DNA of 64,000 nucleotides. It comes from Eublepharis macularius (Eukaryota; Chordata; Lepidosauria; Squamata; Eublepharidae). Below the pieces are notes generated by a model that worked only from the letters and a program-made list of their open reading frames with translations, was not told the DNA's origin and made no database searches. Each line of letters starts with the position of its first letter. The stretch's first letter is position 1. A program made the position numbers and the translations under genes. Of the stretch, positions 10,116 to 20,281 are shown piece by piece. The stretch lies in contig NC_072791.1 of NCBI RefSeq assembly GCF_028583425.1, positions 32,371,368 through 32,435,367 on the forward strand, given 5' to 3'.

Positions 10116-11195
10116 CGACCGTTGATATGGATATTTTTAAGGATGCTTAATATTTGTTTTATGTAATTCTTATGCCCCTGTCATTTTTAATATTGATAAT
10201 TATGCTGCTGCTTTTACGATTCTAATAGCATCATTTTTACTTACCCACTCTGAGCAAGTGTCCAGAGAAACAAATAAAATCTCTAAATAAATACATTTCT
10301 TAAAAAATAACAAAAGAAGTAACCTTCAAATGTGAGCATATTTCTTCACTGCCAGCCAGCAAGTCATACTGCTCTTTCTGTGATGTTGATGATACTGACA
10401 AGAAATTGCCAACCATGAAGAAGCTAATTAAGTGCTCCTTCTGGAAGACGGCTGTCTCATGCCTGCTTAATCATGCACTGAGTTACATGATTAAACCAGA
10501 AATGAATTTGTTCCAAGAAATTTCACACTCCATAGAAATTACCAGTCTAAGGGAGGGAGAACACATGCTGTCGCTCCTTTTCCAACTGAGGTTACATAAT
10601 AAATATCGCCTGTGACGAGAACAATAGCCAATTAATTAATAATTGCCAGTGACACAGAACAGGGCTCATAGTGGGAGGCGGGAAGATTCCACTTCAAATA
10701 AGACAATATTTTCTAAACAGACATTCTTCACGTGGGCCTACTCTTTAGCAGTGAACTCCACGTTTGAGCATCTTTGCAGCCAGGGGCAGTCTTAGCCAAT
10801 GGGCAAGAGGGACAGCTGTCCTGGGCTCCTCACAAAGGGGGCACAACCACCCACAGCCCTGCCCCTCCAAAGGAGGGGGGAAAGAATAGCAGGCACCTGA
10901 TGCTGCTTACACCCACCCTGTCTTGGGCAGTTGGCTTCCAGCAGTGGCTCCTCCTGACTCCTGCACACCATGCATGGGGGTGAGAGCCACCTCTTGCTTG
11001 GTCCTGGTTGGGGGGATGCAGACAGGGGCTGGCAGTGATTTTAGGGTCCAATCATGGTCTTTTGCCCAGGGCTCCAGAATTACTACAATCCCCCATTTGT
11101 AGCCTCAACTTTGTATTGTGTTCTCCAGGACAGTGGTTCTCAGAAGGGCTCCACAGTAAGAATATCAGTAATGGCAGAGACGTTTCCCTGCTTTT
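10116..11195. other. Intergenic; possible LINE tail, otherwise unassigned
   Basis: 10130-10300 is AT-rich with CTTACCCACTCTGAGCAAGT near a run of AAATAAAT, like a LINE 3' tail. 10782 starts CAGGGGCAGTCTTAGCC, reminiscent of a hAT end, but no matching right end or duplication is found. No exons are seen. Confidence 0.4.
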
Positions 11196-11837
11196 GTTCT
11201 TGCCATAATTGAACAATTTAATGTCATTGGCCCTGATAGTATTCCATCAGAATTTATTATTAATAACATGGACTGGTGGGGGCCGCTTTTGGCCAATCTT
11301 TTTACTAGAGGGAATTCTACAGGTGTGATTCCCCCTGAATGGCGTTCTAGTATAATTGTCCCACTCCATAAAGTTGGAGACAACCCTAAGAACTATTGAC
11401 TTATTAGTTTGTTGTCAGCTGTAAGCATGATCTACACAGCATTTCTTTTGAGCAGACTTCTGTCATGGATGACCGATTCTAAAATCCTTGGCCCAGAACA
11501 GGTGGGATTTTGTAAAGGATATAGTACACTCAATCATTGTCATGTGCTATCCCACCTGATTAGTAAGTATGCCATTTTGAGGAAGGGCTTTTTATATGCA
11601 GTTTTTATAGACCTTTCATATGCATTTGATCTCATAGCTAGAAGCTGTCTATGGGCTAAATTGAAGCAAACCTGGTACATGGGGATATATCTCAGCCCTT
11701 CAAGGTTACAGTTGCAAAGTTCTTACAAGGCTTCTAATTTCAATGAGGCTTACTTGTGGGCCTGTTTAGGCCAGTGGCTGTCATTTATTTTAATTTCACA
11801 GATGCTCTTTGTTTATTTAATCGCTAGTAGGCTCTGA
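11196..11837 (+). mobile_element. Non-LTR retrotransposon RT fragment
   Basis: The plus frame reads IEQFNVIGPDSIPSEF, then PPEWRSSIIVPLHKVGDNPK, then a stop, then LGPEQVGFCKGYST and FLYAVFIDLSYAFD. These correspond to RT motifs 0-2 and motif A (FVDLxxAFD). The later palm motif with the YADD box is missing. The closest remembered relatives are lizard LINEs with STLDHCLVLHHLISKY-type sequence. The clade is not assigned. The minus-strand fragment at 52199 appears to be from the same family. Confidence 0.75.
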
Positions 11838-12805
11838 ACAGAATTGTAGCTCATGTCATGTTATCTGCAGATGTTGTGGAAACCATTTCCTCCTTTTCCC
11901 TAAGTTACCAACAGTTTGCTAAGGGAAAAAAATGTTGAAAAAGCAAGATGTCAACCTCAGCTGTTCCCAAGGACTGTTTTGCAGATATATATTTTTAAAA
12001 GGCCTGTAGGAAGGCGAAATTTCAAAATGAAAGAAAAGAAACCTAATTATCCTTTTAAGATTAGGTGTCAGAAGCACAGCTTTCTAAGAGATGGCAATTT
12101 AAGGCTGTTAATGAGCTCAGCAGGCTAAAAAACAAAAATACAATTTCTAGGACAAAACCTTTCACAAGTGAACAGGAGGGAGAACTGTAGCTAAATGTTA
12201 CAGGGCACGCATACGCTGCAGCTGGGACTCAAACTGTGTTGGGTTCGTTCCATACGCAGCCGTGCTATTTATTTTATTGGCTGGTTTTTCCCTTTCAGCT
12301 ACAGCCCTACAAGATTGAGGACCTCTCCACAGAGGCACTTGATGGGGTTAAGGAACTGTCACCAGAATGAGAAGTTGACAAATTTACCATTCCTCATGCA
12401 AAAAGGAAAGTGCTTTGCTTATCTAAATAGACATTACATGTGCTAGAACAGGTAACAAGGGTCAAGTTTGGTGCTGAGGAACAGTGGCCCTAGATTAGAG
12501 ATGCCAGTAGCCTGCTTATAGTGGGCGAACTCTCAATCATGTTCTATATCCTCTGCCAATACTGAATGGAGCAAGAGGGCGAGGAATGGGAGGAGAGGCA
12601 TCACTCGATGCGGCAACATCACTCCCAAGTGAAAACTCAGAAGCAGTCACTGTATTAAGCCTCTTTCTAGGAATTCCTCCAATCGCTATGGTATTTTCCA
12701 TAGAGGCTGGAAAAATTTCTAGAGTGTTAGTTGATGCGTTCCTTGCCTCTATGCAAAAGTCTCTTGGAGATTCCAGGCACGCTTCAGGCAACTCTACCCT
12801 ACTCT
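11838..12805. other. Intergenic, nothing recognised
   Basis: The open frames at 12195-12446 and 12586-12885 carry no family motif and no splice sites that would join them to a gene. Confidence 0.45.
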
Positions 12806-13015
12806 TAGGGTTGCCATCTCTGAATCGAGAAATTCCTGGAGATCTGGGAACAGTGCCTGGGAAGGATAGAGTATGGGGAGCATAGAGAATGTGGGAATGT
12901 GATGCTATAGAATCTACACTCCATAGCTGACATTTTTTCCTCAGGAAACTGAACTCAGTAGTCTGGAAATCAATAGTTATTCTAGAACTCCAGATCCCAC
13001 TTTAAGGTTGGTAAA
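12806..13015 (+). repeat. TAGGGTTGCC-family dispersed repeat
   Basis: Begins TAGGGTTGCCATCTCTGAAT, continues with an ATTCCTGGAGATCTGGG core, and ends in the rough inverse AAGGTTGGTAAACTTA. Copies at 54769 and 50252 share the opening. It is probably a hAT-like MITE; no target duplication can be shown for this copy. Confidence 0.55.
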
Positions 13016-13110
13016 CTTACCTAGGCTGCATATCAGAGTAGGAGTTTAAAACTACTGGTATCTGATTTCACAAACTAGGCCCTGTTCTGCATGGTCCTTT
13101 ACAATGTATT

Positions 13111-13132
13111 TGTGTGTGTGTGTGTGTGTGTG
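13111..13132. repeat. (TG)11 microsatellite at LINE 3' end
   Basis: Eleven TG units lie exactly where the minus-strand BovB copy ends, so this is probably its terminal simple repeat, expanded after insertion. Confidence 0.9.
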
Positions 13133-13399
13133 AGATGTGCTGTCAAGTTGACTCCAATCTATGGTGACCCTATGTATGAAAGACCTCCAAAACATTCTGT
13201 CTTTAACAGACTTGCTCAGATCCTGCAAACTGGGGGATGTGACTTCTTTTATTGAATCAAGCCATCTTGTTTTAGGTCTTCCTTTTTTCCTGCTGCCTTC
13301 CATTTTCCCTAGTATTATTGACTTTTCCAGAGAATTTTGCTTCTCTCCCACCATTTTGCTTCTCTCTGACTTTTTCAGAGAATCTTGTCTTCTCATGAT

Positions 13400-14094
13400 T
13401 AGACATGGGCACAAACAGCATTATAAATGGAAAAAACCCACAAACAGCCTGTTCGTCTGTTCGCGAACAAGCCGTTCGTGAAGCCCCATTCTAAATGAAT
13501 ACGTGGTCGTGGCAAGCCTCGTTCATTGCCTTCATCAGCATTCGTCAAGCCAGACAGTCTGGCATCTGCAATCAATTCCCTTGGCAACCGGAGGCAGGGA
13601 CTGAACTCTGTCTGAACTCCTTCTAGCTTTCCTTCTGGCTTTAACCCTTCAAAGTACTTCCAGCAGAGGGTTCCGTTCTTGCCACTGTGAAGAGAAAATG
13701 ACAGCAAAGGGGGGGGACCCATGGATCATGCCTTTCCCGGGGTGCAATCTCTCTGAAACTTGGGGGGGGGGTCTTTGGAGGACAGTGAGGACTATGTCCC
13801 CTGCATATTTGGTGGGTATTGAACATTGGGAAGGTCAGTTTGTGGGGTGTTTAAAGGGCCCTGCCCCTTGCACGTGGCAGGAAACGGCCCTTTAAACTGT
13901 CAGCTGGCCAGTGGCAGGGGGAGGAATCCCCCTTGCCAGCTGATAGTTTAAAGGGATCTTTAAAGGGCCACGAACAATGAACATGTTTGTGAATAGGGTC
14001 ATGTTCATTACTGTTGATTGTTCGTTGTTTGTGGATGGCAATGAACAATGAACAGCTTGTTCGGGGGGAGGGGTTCCGTTCGTACCCATGTCTA
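13400..14094. mobile_element. Non-autonomous hAT transposon, 695 bp, copy 1
   Basis: The ends are TAGACATGGGCACAAAC and its inverse GTTCGTACCCATGTCTA. An 8-bp duplication CTCATGAT flanks it (13392-13399 and 14095-14102), the hallmark of hAT insertion. Removing the element and one duplication restores the BovB reading FGHIM-RRQDSL, which proves it landed in the LINE. Subterminal regions are dense in GTTCG/CGAAC. No transposase is encoded. It shares both ends and inner blocks (such as TGACAGCAAAGGGGG) with the longer, inverted copy at 19238. Confidence 0.93.
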
Positions 14095-15719
14095 CTCATG
14101 ATGTGACCAAAGTACGATAGCTTTAGTCTTGTCATTTTAGCTTCTAAGGAGAATTCAGGCTTGATTTGATCTAGTACCCACTTATTTGTCTTTTTGGCTG
14201 TCCATGGTATCTGCAAAACTGTCCTCCAGCACCACATTTCAAATGAATCAGTTTTCTTCCTGTCAGCTTTCTTTACCGTCCAACTTTCACATCCATACAT
14301 GGCAATGGGGAATACCATAGTTTGGATTATCTTGATCTTGGTTCCCAGAAAGACATCTTTATCTTTAAGGATCTCAACTAGCTCCCTCACAGCTGTTCTT
14401 CCAAGTCTTAATCTTCTTCTGATTTCTTCATTGCAGTCCCCCTGTTGTTGATGATTGAGCCAAGGAATAGAAAATCTTGAATAACTTCAATTTCCTCATT
14501 GTCAACTTTAAAACTGGGTAATTCTTCAGTGGTCATTATTTTTGTCTTCTTGATGTTCAGTTGTAATCCTGCTTTGGCGCTTTCTCCTTTAACTTTTATC
14601 AGTAGCCATTTCAAGTCTTTACTGTTTTCTGCTAGTAATGTGGTGTCATCTGCATATCTCAAATGGTTAATGTTCCTCCCACCAATTTTCACTCCACTTT
14701 CTTCAAGATCTAATCCAGCTTTTCTTATGATATACTCTGCATAGAGGTTGAACAAGTAGGGAGATAATATGCATCCTTGTCTGACATCCCTGCCAATCAG
14801 AAACCATTCTGTTTCCCCATATTTTGTTCTGACAGTAGCCTCGTGTCCAGAGTACAGGTTGTGCATCAAAGCAATCAGATGTTGTGGCACCCCCATTTCT
14901 TTTAAGACTTTCCATAGCTTTTCATGATCCACACAGTCCAAAGCTTTGCTGTAATCTATAAAACACAGGCTGATTTTCTTCGGAAATTCCCTGGTATGTT
15001 CCATTAGCCATCGTTGCAATGTGATTTCTGGTGCCTCTTCCTTTTCTGAATCCAGCTTGAACATCTGGCATTTCTCATTCTATATATGGTAAGAGTCTTT
15101 GCTGTATAATTTTGAGCATCACTTTGCTTGCATGAGAAATTAATGTGATTGTCCGATAGTTGCTGCACTCCTTGGCGTCCCCTTTTTGGGGGATTGGAAT
15201 GTAGACTGAGCGTTTCCAGTCTGTGGGCCATTGTTTTGTTTTCCATATTTGTTGACATATTCTTGTTAAGATTCTGATGGACTCCATTTCTGTGGCTTGA
15301 AATAGCTGTATTGGCATTACATCTATTCCAGGTGCTTTGTTTCTCTCAATTGCTTTGAGTGCAGCTTTTACTTCACTTTCTAGGATTTCTGGTTCTTCAT
15401 CAAAAGATTCTTCATCAACAGTATCTGTCATCCTTCCATCTCTTCAGTGTATTGTTTCCATCTTTCCTTTATTTTGTCCTGATCAGATATTGTATTTTCA
15501 TGTTGATCTTTCAGCATCCCAAGCTGTGGCTTGAATTTCCCTTTGATTTCTCAGATCTTTTGGAACAAGTCTCTTGTTCTTCCTTTTTTGTTGTTCTCTT
15601 CTATTTATCAAGCAGTTATGAGGACGTAATGCATGAAAGACAGTGGAGGAATTCTATTTCCCAGCTCCATTTTTTCATTTTGAGCACTATTTCCACAGAA
15701 AATCCAGATGTCAACTGAA

Positions 15720-15880
15720 AAATTCTAGCTATGGGTGAAGTGTTTTTATATTCTCAGTTTCATACTACAAAACCAACTCAACACCCCCCCCCCAGCAAAC
15801 CAAAAAATGTTACATACCCATAAATATCATAACTAGATTTAAAGTAGTTAAAGACCGCAGTGACGCATGGGCATCAAGCT
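15720..15880 (-). repeat. Unclassified dispersed repeat (partner of 24958-25520)
   Basis: Read on the minus strand it starts ACTAGCTTGATGCCCATGCG and includes CTTTAACTACTTTAAATCTA, then TATGTAACATTTTTTGG. The plus-strand block at 24958 has the same series of motifs. The two copies are therefore in opposite orientation. A G/C homopolymer (15784-15792) lies inside. Confidence 0.75.
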
Positions 15881-16370
15881 AGTGAGCAATAAAAAAAACC
15901 TAAACACTTCACTCCTGGAAATAAGACTGAGGAGCACAATGGAAGATTTGTCTTAGAAATGCTGTTCTGATTTGCTAATTGCTTGAATTTCTCTTCCTGC
16001 CACCCACTGCTTTTGTCAGGGGAGCTGGTAGTTGATTATGCCAGTTCAGATGCCTGCAATTCCTTCGTGCAGAGCAGCTCTAAGAAAGAATTAAGACCTG
16101 CCTTAGCAGTTCTAGGACTGCAGTTGGTTATTTCGTTTCTATGTCAGCTAAACACAAAGAAACTTCATACATATTGCTTAGCTGTTAGGTTGAATCTGCA
16201 CATTACATGCAACATGAAAATGCCATTGGTGAAAATTATTCATGCCTTGCTGACTCTTCCTAGATCTTTGAAGGAAGTGGATGTTAGCTATTTGCTATTT
16301 AAAACCCTTCATTGGCTAAGGACGAGTTATAAGCTGTTCTTCACTTTACCTTTTATGGGGAAGGTGACAG
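15881..16370. other. Intergenic, nothing recognised
   Basis: An open frame of 130 codons (15983-16375) has no recognisable domain. It could be a degraded LINE segment, but I cannot support that. Confidence 0.4.
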
Positions 16371-16611
16371 AATAACATTCGATTTATATTCCACCCTTCA
16401 AGACAACTTAATGCCCACTCAAAGCGGTTTACAAAGCATGTTATTATTATCCCCACAACAAAACACCCTATGAGGTGGGTGGGGTGAAAGAGCTCCTAGA
16501 AGCTGTGACTGACCCAAGGTCACCCAGCTGGCTTCAAGTGGAGGAGTGGGGAATCAAACATGGCTCTCCAGATTAGAGTCCTGCGCTCTTAACCACTACA
16601 CCAAACTGGCT
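16371..16611 (-). repeat. tRNA-derived SINE, full-length
   Basis: On the minus strand: a tRNA-like head (GTGTAGTGGTTAAGAGC pattern, B-box near 16550-16565), a core with AGCCAGCTGGGTGACC, and a tail with GTAAACCGCTTTGAGTGGGC and TGTCTTGAAGGGTGGAATAT. The copy at 62039 is the same subfamily in the other orientation. Confidence 0.85.
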
Positions 16612-18110
16612 GCGGTAGTGGAGCAGCTCCAGGGACTTCTGGATGAGACATCTGCCCTTGACTCACTTCAAGTCTGGGTTCAGCAGACAGTAATTCCTGT
16701 TGATGCTGTTAGGTTATCTGCAATCAATCCATTCTTATCCATTGCTTGTAATATGGAGTTGGTGTTAGCAGAATTATATCTTAGGCGATTTTTGGTGTTT
16801 TCTGTCAGACTGACTACAAAATTTTCCTCCAAGAAGCAGAATCAACAGGTTGTGACTGGTTTTGCAGAGGGCCATGGGTATTTGCTTACCCATGCTCTTC
16901 AGTATGAGGCTGCTGAATGAGATCATCTAGAGCTCTGAAGCTGGATGTTATCAAGATGTATAAGACATTCAGCTCCATATTTCATTATCTAAGTTTCCAT
17001 CTTCTTCTATCTTAGCTCTGAACCAGTGCTTAGAGGCCATGATCAGGAGGGGAAAAAATAAGCTAAATCCAGAAAAGAATGAAGTCAGGAAGCCTGATAT
17101 GTTTAGAAGGACTGGGTCCACTTGTGGTGGATGGACTGGAGTTGACATTTGCAGAGCAGGTTAAGCGCATGGGTGTCATGTCTGTACCCCTACATCCATG
17201 CCATTGGCCACCCACTCGAAAAAAGCTCCCCCACCGGATGAATGGCATCAGAAAAGGGAGCTCCTCATCCAATGCTAGTGGATGGCCAGATCCATTATGA
17301 AGTGGATGGCCAAATATGAGAAAGGCCAAATACCCCAAAATGACCAGCTAATTTTGCATTGTGACAATGGGGATGCTCATAGACTCAGCACTACTCTTTG
17401 AAAAGCAGGCTGTTGCAATGGTCAACCATCTTCTGTCAGCTGCTTTTGGTTCACCAATTCTCCCCTTTCTTATTCTCAGCTAGTCTGCACTCACAGATCT
17501 GTTTTTGTAACCTCATGTGGACTACGGTAATGCACCTTATGTTGGGTTGCACTTGGAAGACAACCCAGAAATTGCAAGCTTGTTCAGAATGTAGCAGTAC
17601 ACAGGGGCGGCGGGCCTATAGAGGCCAGGTAGGCGGTGGCTGCAGGCGCGGGGTGCCGGAGGGAGCGCTGGAGGAGGCTCGGTGGGCGGGAGCGCGTGCC
17701 ACAAAGCACCAGCCTCCTATCCCTCCCACCCCGTGCTGCTGCCGCCGCCAGCACAAGCCCCTGGCCAGGCGCAGCCACCGTGGGCAGGCATCTGCGGCGG
17801 CGCACACAACCGAGCGGGAGAGCTCGGAGGCTGCCCGCCGCAGCAATCGGGCCGGCGGCGGCGTGTGCGCTCCCGTGATGTCATGCGTGATGTCATCACG
17901 CAGGCTGGTGCGCGCGTGCGCTCGTGCGCGCGTGGGGGCGCCCGGCCGGCCGGCCACGAGCGAGGTAAACCCTTGCTCCGCCCCTGGCAGTACAATTGCC
18001 AGGAGTCAACAGGAATTTATCTTGCCTGTTTTAAAACAGCAACATTGGCTGCCATATTGCTTCAGAGTTCAGTTTAAGCTGCTAGTTTAAACTCCTTCAC
18101 ACCCTAGTAC
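16612..18110 (+). mobile_element. L2-like LINE, partial, split by a GC-rich hAT MITE
   Basis: Pieces of the L2 RT appear in order on the plus strand: EQLQGLLDETSALDSLQ (16620-16670), LNPEKNEV near 17065, LVVDGLELTFAEQVKRMGVM (17115-17180), then a segment of the type DYxNALYVGLHLEDNPEIAS near 17520-17580, and after the inserted element a piece corresponding to IYLACFKTATLAAILLQSS (18015-18070), the H-WLP region. Frames are broken and parts are missing. A SINE abuts its left end. Confidence 0.75.
17602..17986. mobile_element. GC-rich non-autonomous hAT MITE, 385 bp
   Basis: The element starts CAGGGGCGGCGGG and ends CTCCGCCCCTG, which are inverted repeats. It is flanked by the 8-bp duplication GCAGTACA (17594-17601 and 17987-17994). 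Its interior is very GC- and CpG-rich (for example GCGCGCGTGCGCTCGTGCGC), in sharp contrast with the AT-rich L2 LINE it interrupts. Overlapping long open frames on both strands here are a by-product of base composition, not genes. Confidence 0.92.
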
Positions 18111-18439
18111 CCACATATCTATAGGACAGTCTTTTCTTATATGTTATTGGACACCAGTTGCAGCACTCAGATTGCCAACTGCTATCTGTTCCCCTATATA
18201 GGGTAGTCTACTTGGCATCTTTTCCGTTTATAGCTCCCATACTGTTGAATGGCCTCCCTGAGAAGGTGAGTGGAATGCTGTCTCTAGAAGTGTTTAGGAG
18301 ATGCTGGAAGGCTACTTAATTTGCTAGGGCTTTTAATGGGGTGTAGGCTGCAGACTTTTTTTAGGGCAGAGGGAGGTTATGTGGGGTTAAATAGTATTTT
18401 ATACTTCTAAAATTTGATCTGTAAGCCACCTCAAGCTAT

Positions 18440-19110
18440 GGGAAAGGCAAGGTATAATTATTGGCCTCATTTGAAATACTGTGTACAGTTCTGGTCACCA
18501 TATCTCAAAAAGGTCATTGCAGAGGTAGAAAAAGTACAGAAGAGGCCAATTATGATAATTAGGGATTTGGAGCACCTTTCCTGTGAGGGAAGGTTGAAAT
18601 CTGGGGCTTTTCAGTTTAAAAAGAAACGATTAAGGGGGACATGGTAGAGGTTTATAAAATTATATACTGGGTAAAGAAAAAAGACTTTTTCTTGTTCTCC
18701 CAAAAATACTAGAACTCAAGGTCCTCTAACGAAGCTGATGGGCAGTAGATTCAGGACAGACAAAAGGAAATATTTCTTTACACAATAAGTGATTAAGATA
18801 TGGAATTCACTACCAGATGATGTAAAGATAGCCACAGGCATCGACAGCTTTAAAAGGGGATTGAGCAGATTAATGGAGGATAAGTTTTTATCAGTAGCTA
18901 ATATCCATGGTGACTAAAAGGAATCTCCGCATTCAGAGGCAAACCTCTGAATACCAACTTCAGGGGAAGGCCTGGGCCTCTGTGCCCTCTTGTTGGTCTG
19001 CCATAGCAACTGGTTGGCCACTGTGTAAGACAGGATTCTGGGCTAGATGGACCACTGGTCTGATCCAGCAGGCCTCTGCTTATGCTCTTAATTTTAAGAA
19101 GTAAATATTA
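18440..19110 (+). mobile_element. CR1-like LINE 3' end
   Basis: The plus strand begins with HLKYCVQFWSPYLKKVIAE, then VEKVQKR, the end of the CR1 RT region. It continues through a decayed C-terminus and a 3' UTR containing GATTCTGGGCTAGATGGACC and CTGATCCAGCAGGCCTCT, which recurs across CR1 3' ends. Confidence 0.85.
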
Positions 19111-19237
19111 TGTAAATTTTGTTCTTAATGTTGGAAACCATGTTAAACTGTCTTTTCATGTGCAGGCAGCTAATAAAGTTTTTTACTAAAGAAAGTGAAA
19201 GGGATCCCCATTCATTTGCATAAAATGATGTCTAAAC

Positions 19238-20273
19238 TAGACATGGGCACGAACGGGGAAAAAATTACAAACACCCTGTTCGTTGCCATCCATAAACAAC
19301 AAACAACAAACAGAAGCGAACATGTCCCCTTAATGAACATGTTCGTGTTCGTGGCCCTTTAAAGATCCCTTTAAACGATCAGCTGGCAGGTGGCAGGGGA
19401 GATTCCCCTTGTCGCCTGCCAGCTGATCATTTAAAGGGCCCTTTCCTGCCACGTGCAAGGGGAAGGGCCCTTTAAACACCCCACAACCCCCAGCCCCTGC
19501 CCCACCCCCGTGCCACTGGGCTGCTGCTGCCGGGTGTGAGAGGGATGGATTCTCTCCATCATCCCTCTGACAGCGGACAGAGACGGCATTGCATGGCTGC
19601 TTCGGTCTGCTGTCAGAGGGATGAAGAGAGACTCCCCTTGTCCCTCTGACAGCAGGCAGCAGACAGCAGGATGACTCCCCTCATCCCTCTGACAGCAGGC
19701 AGAGCTGACGCCTCAGGGCTTCTCCTTCCCGGTGCCAGTGGGACAGAGAGATTCTCTCCATCCCTCTCGCATTGGGAGAGCCGGCACCACCCCCTTTGCT
19801 GTCATTTTCTATTCACAGTGGCAAAAACGGGACTGCCTGTTGGAAGCTACAAAACTGACCTTCCCAATGTCTAATACCCACCAAATTTGCAGGGAACATA
19901 GTGTCCTCTGAAGACCCCCCAAGTTTCAGAGAGATTGCACCCCGGGAAAGGTATGATCCATGGGTTCCCCCCCTTTGCTGTCTATTTCTCTTCTGAGTGG
20001 CAAAAACTGGACTGTCTGCTGGAAGCTGAAGGGTTAAAGCCAGAAGGAAAGCCAGGAGTTCAGACAGAGTTCAGTCCCTGCCTTTGCCAGGGCAATTGAT
20101 TGAAAGGCGCCAGACTGTCTGGCTTGACAAACGGCTGCCAAACGCAATGAACGAGGCTTGCGATGACCACCTGTTCGTTTGAAATGAGGACTCACGAACG
20201 GCTTGTTTGTGAACAGATGAATGGGCTGTTCGTGGGTTTTTTTAGTTCGTATTGCTGTTCATGCCCATGTCTA
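19238..20273. mobile_element. Non-autonomous hAT transposon, 1036 bp, copy 2 (inverted)
   Basis: The ends are TAGACATGGGCACGAACGG and the inverse GCCCATGTCTA. The duplication GTCTAAAC lies at 19230-19237 and 20274-20281. Its right part is the reverse complement of the left part of copy 1 at 13400, so the two lie in opposite orientation. It keeps internal sequence absent from copy 1, including repeats of CATCCCTCTGACAGC (19555-19705). No transposase ORF is present. Confidence 0.93.
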
Positions 20274-20281
20274 GTCTAAAC

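Larger units (their letters stand above)
13105..15610 (-). mobile_element. BovB/RTE LINE, partial copy, interrupted by a hAT MITE
   Basis: Minus-strand frames in order are: a pre-RT zone (15075-15431, with KAPGIDVMPIQLFQATEMES and IWKTKQWPTDWKRSVYIPIP), an RT palm (14408-15064, with CFIDYSKALDCVDHEKLW, RQGCILSPYLFNLYAEYII and LRYADDTTLLAEN), and a C-terminal zone (MYGCESWTVKKADRKK, FEMWCWRTVLQIPWTAKKTN, then RWLDSIKEVTSPSLQ and RMFWRSFIHRVT). This is the BovB-type RTE protein order. The 5' endonuclease region is missing and several frameshifts split the ORF. The 3' end runs into a (TG/CA)n tract at 13111. A foreign element (13400-14094) separates the FGHIM and MRRQDS codons. Confidence 0.92.

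Noticed and set aside
10782-11060. Possible hAT element starting CAGGGGCAGTCTTAGCC
   Set aside because: No inverted right end and no 8-bp duplication could be found.
13851-15431. Several minus-strand open frames of 118-218 codons that could be called genes
   Set aside because: They are consecutive pieces of the BovB reverse transcriptase, split by frameshifts and a hAT insertion.
17398-18090. Long overlapping open frames on both strands at a GC-rich block, as if a coding CpG-island gene
   Set aside because: The block is bounded by inverted ends CAGGGGCGG...CCGCCCCTG and an 8-bp duplication, and it interrupts an L2 LINE. The frames follow from high GC and no protein family is recognisable.
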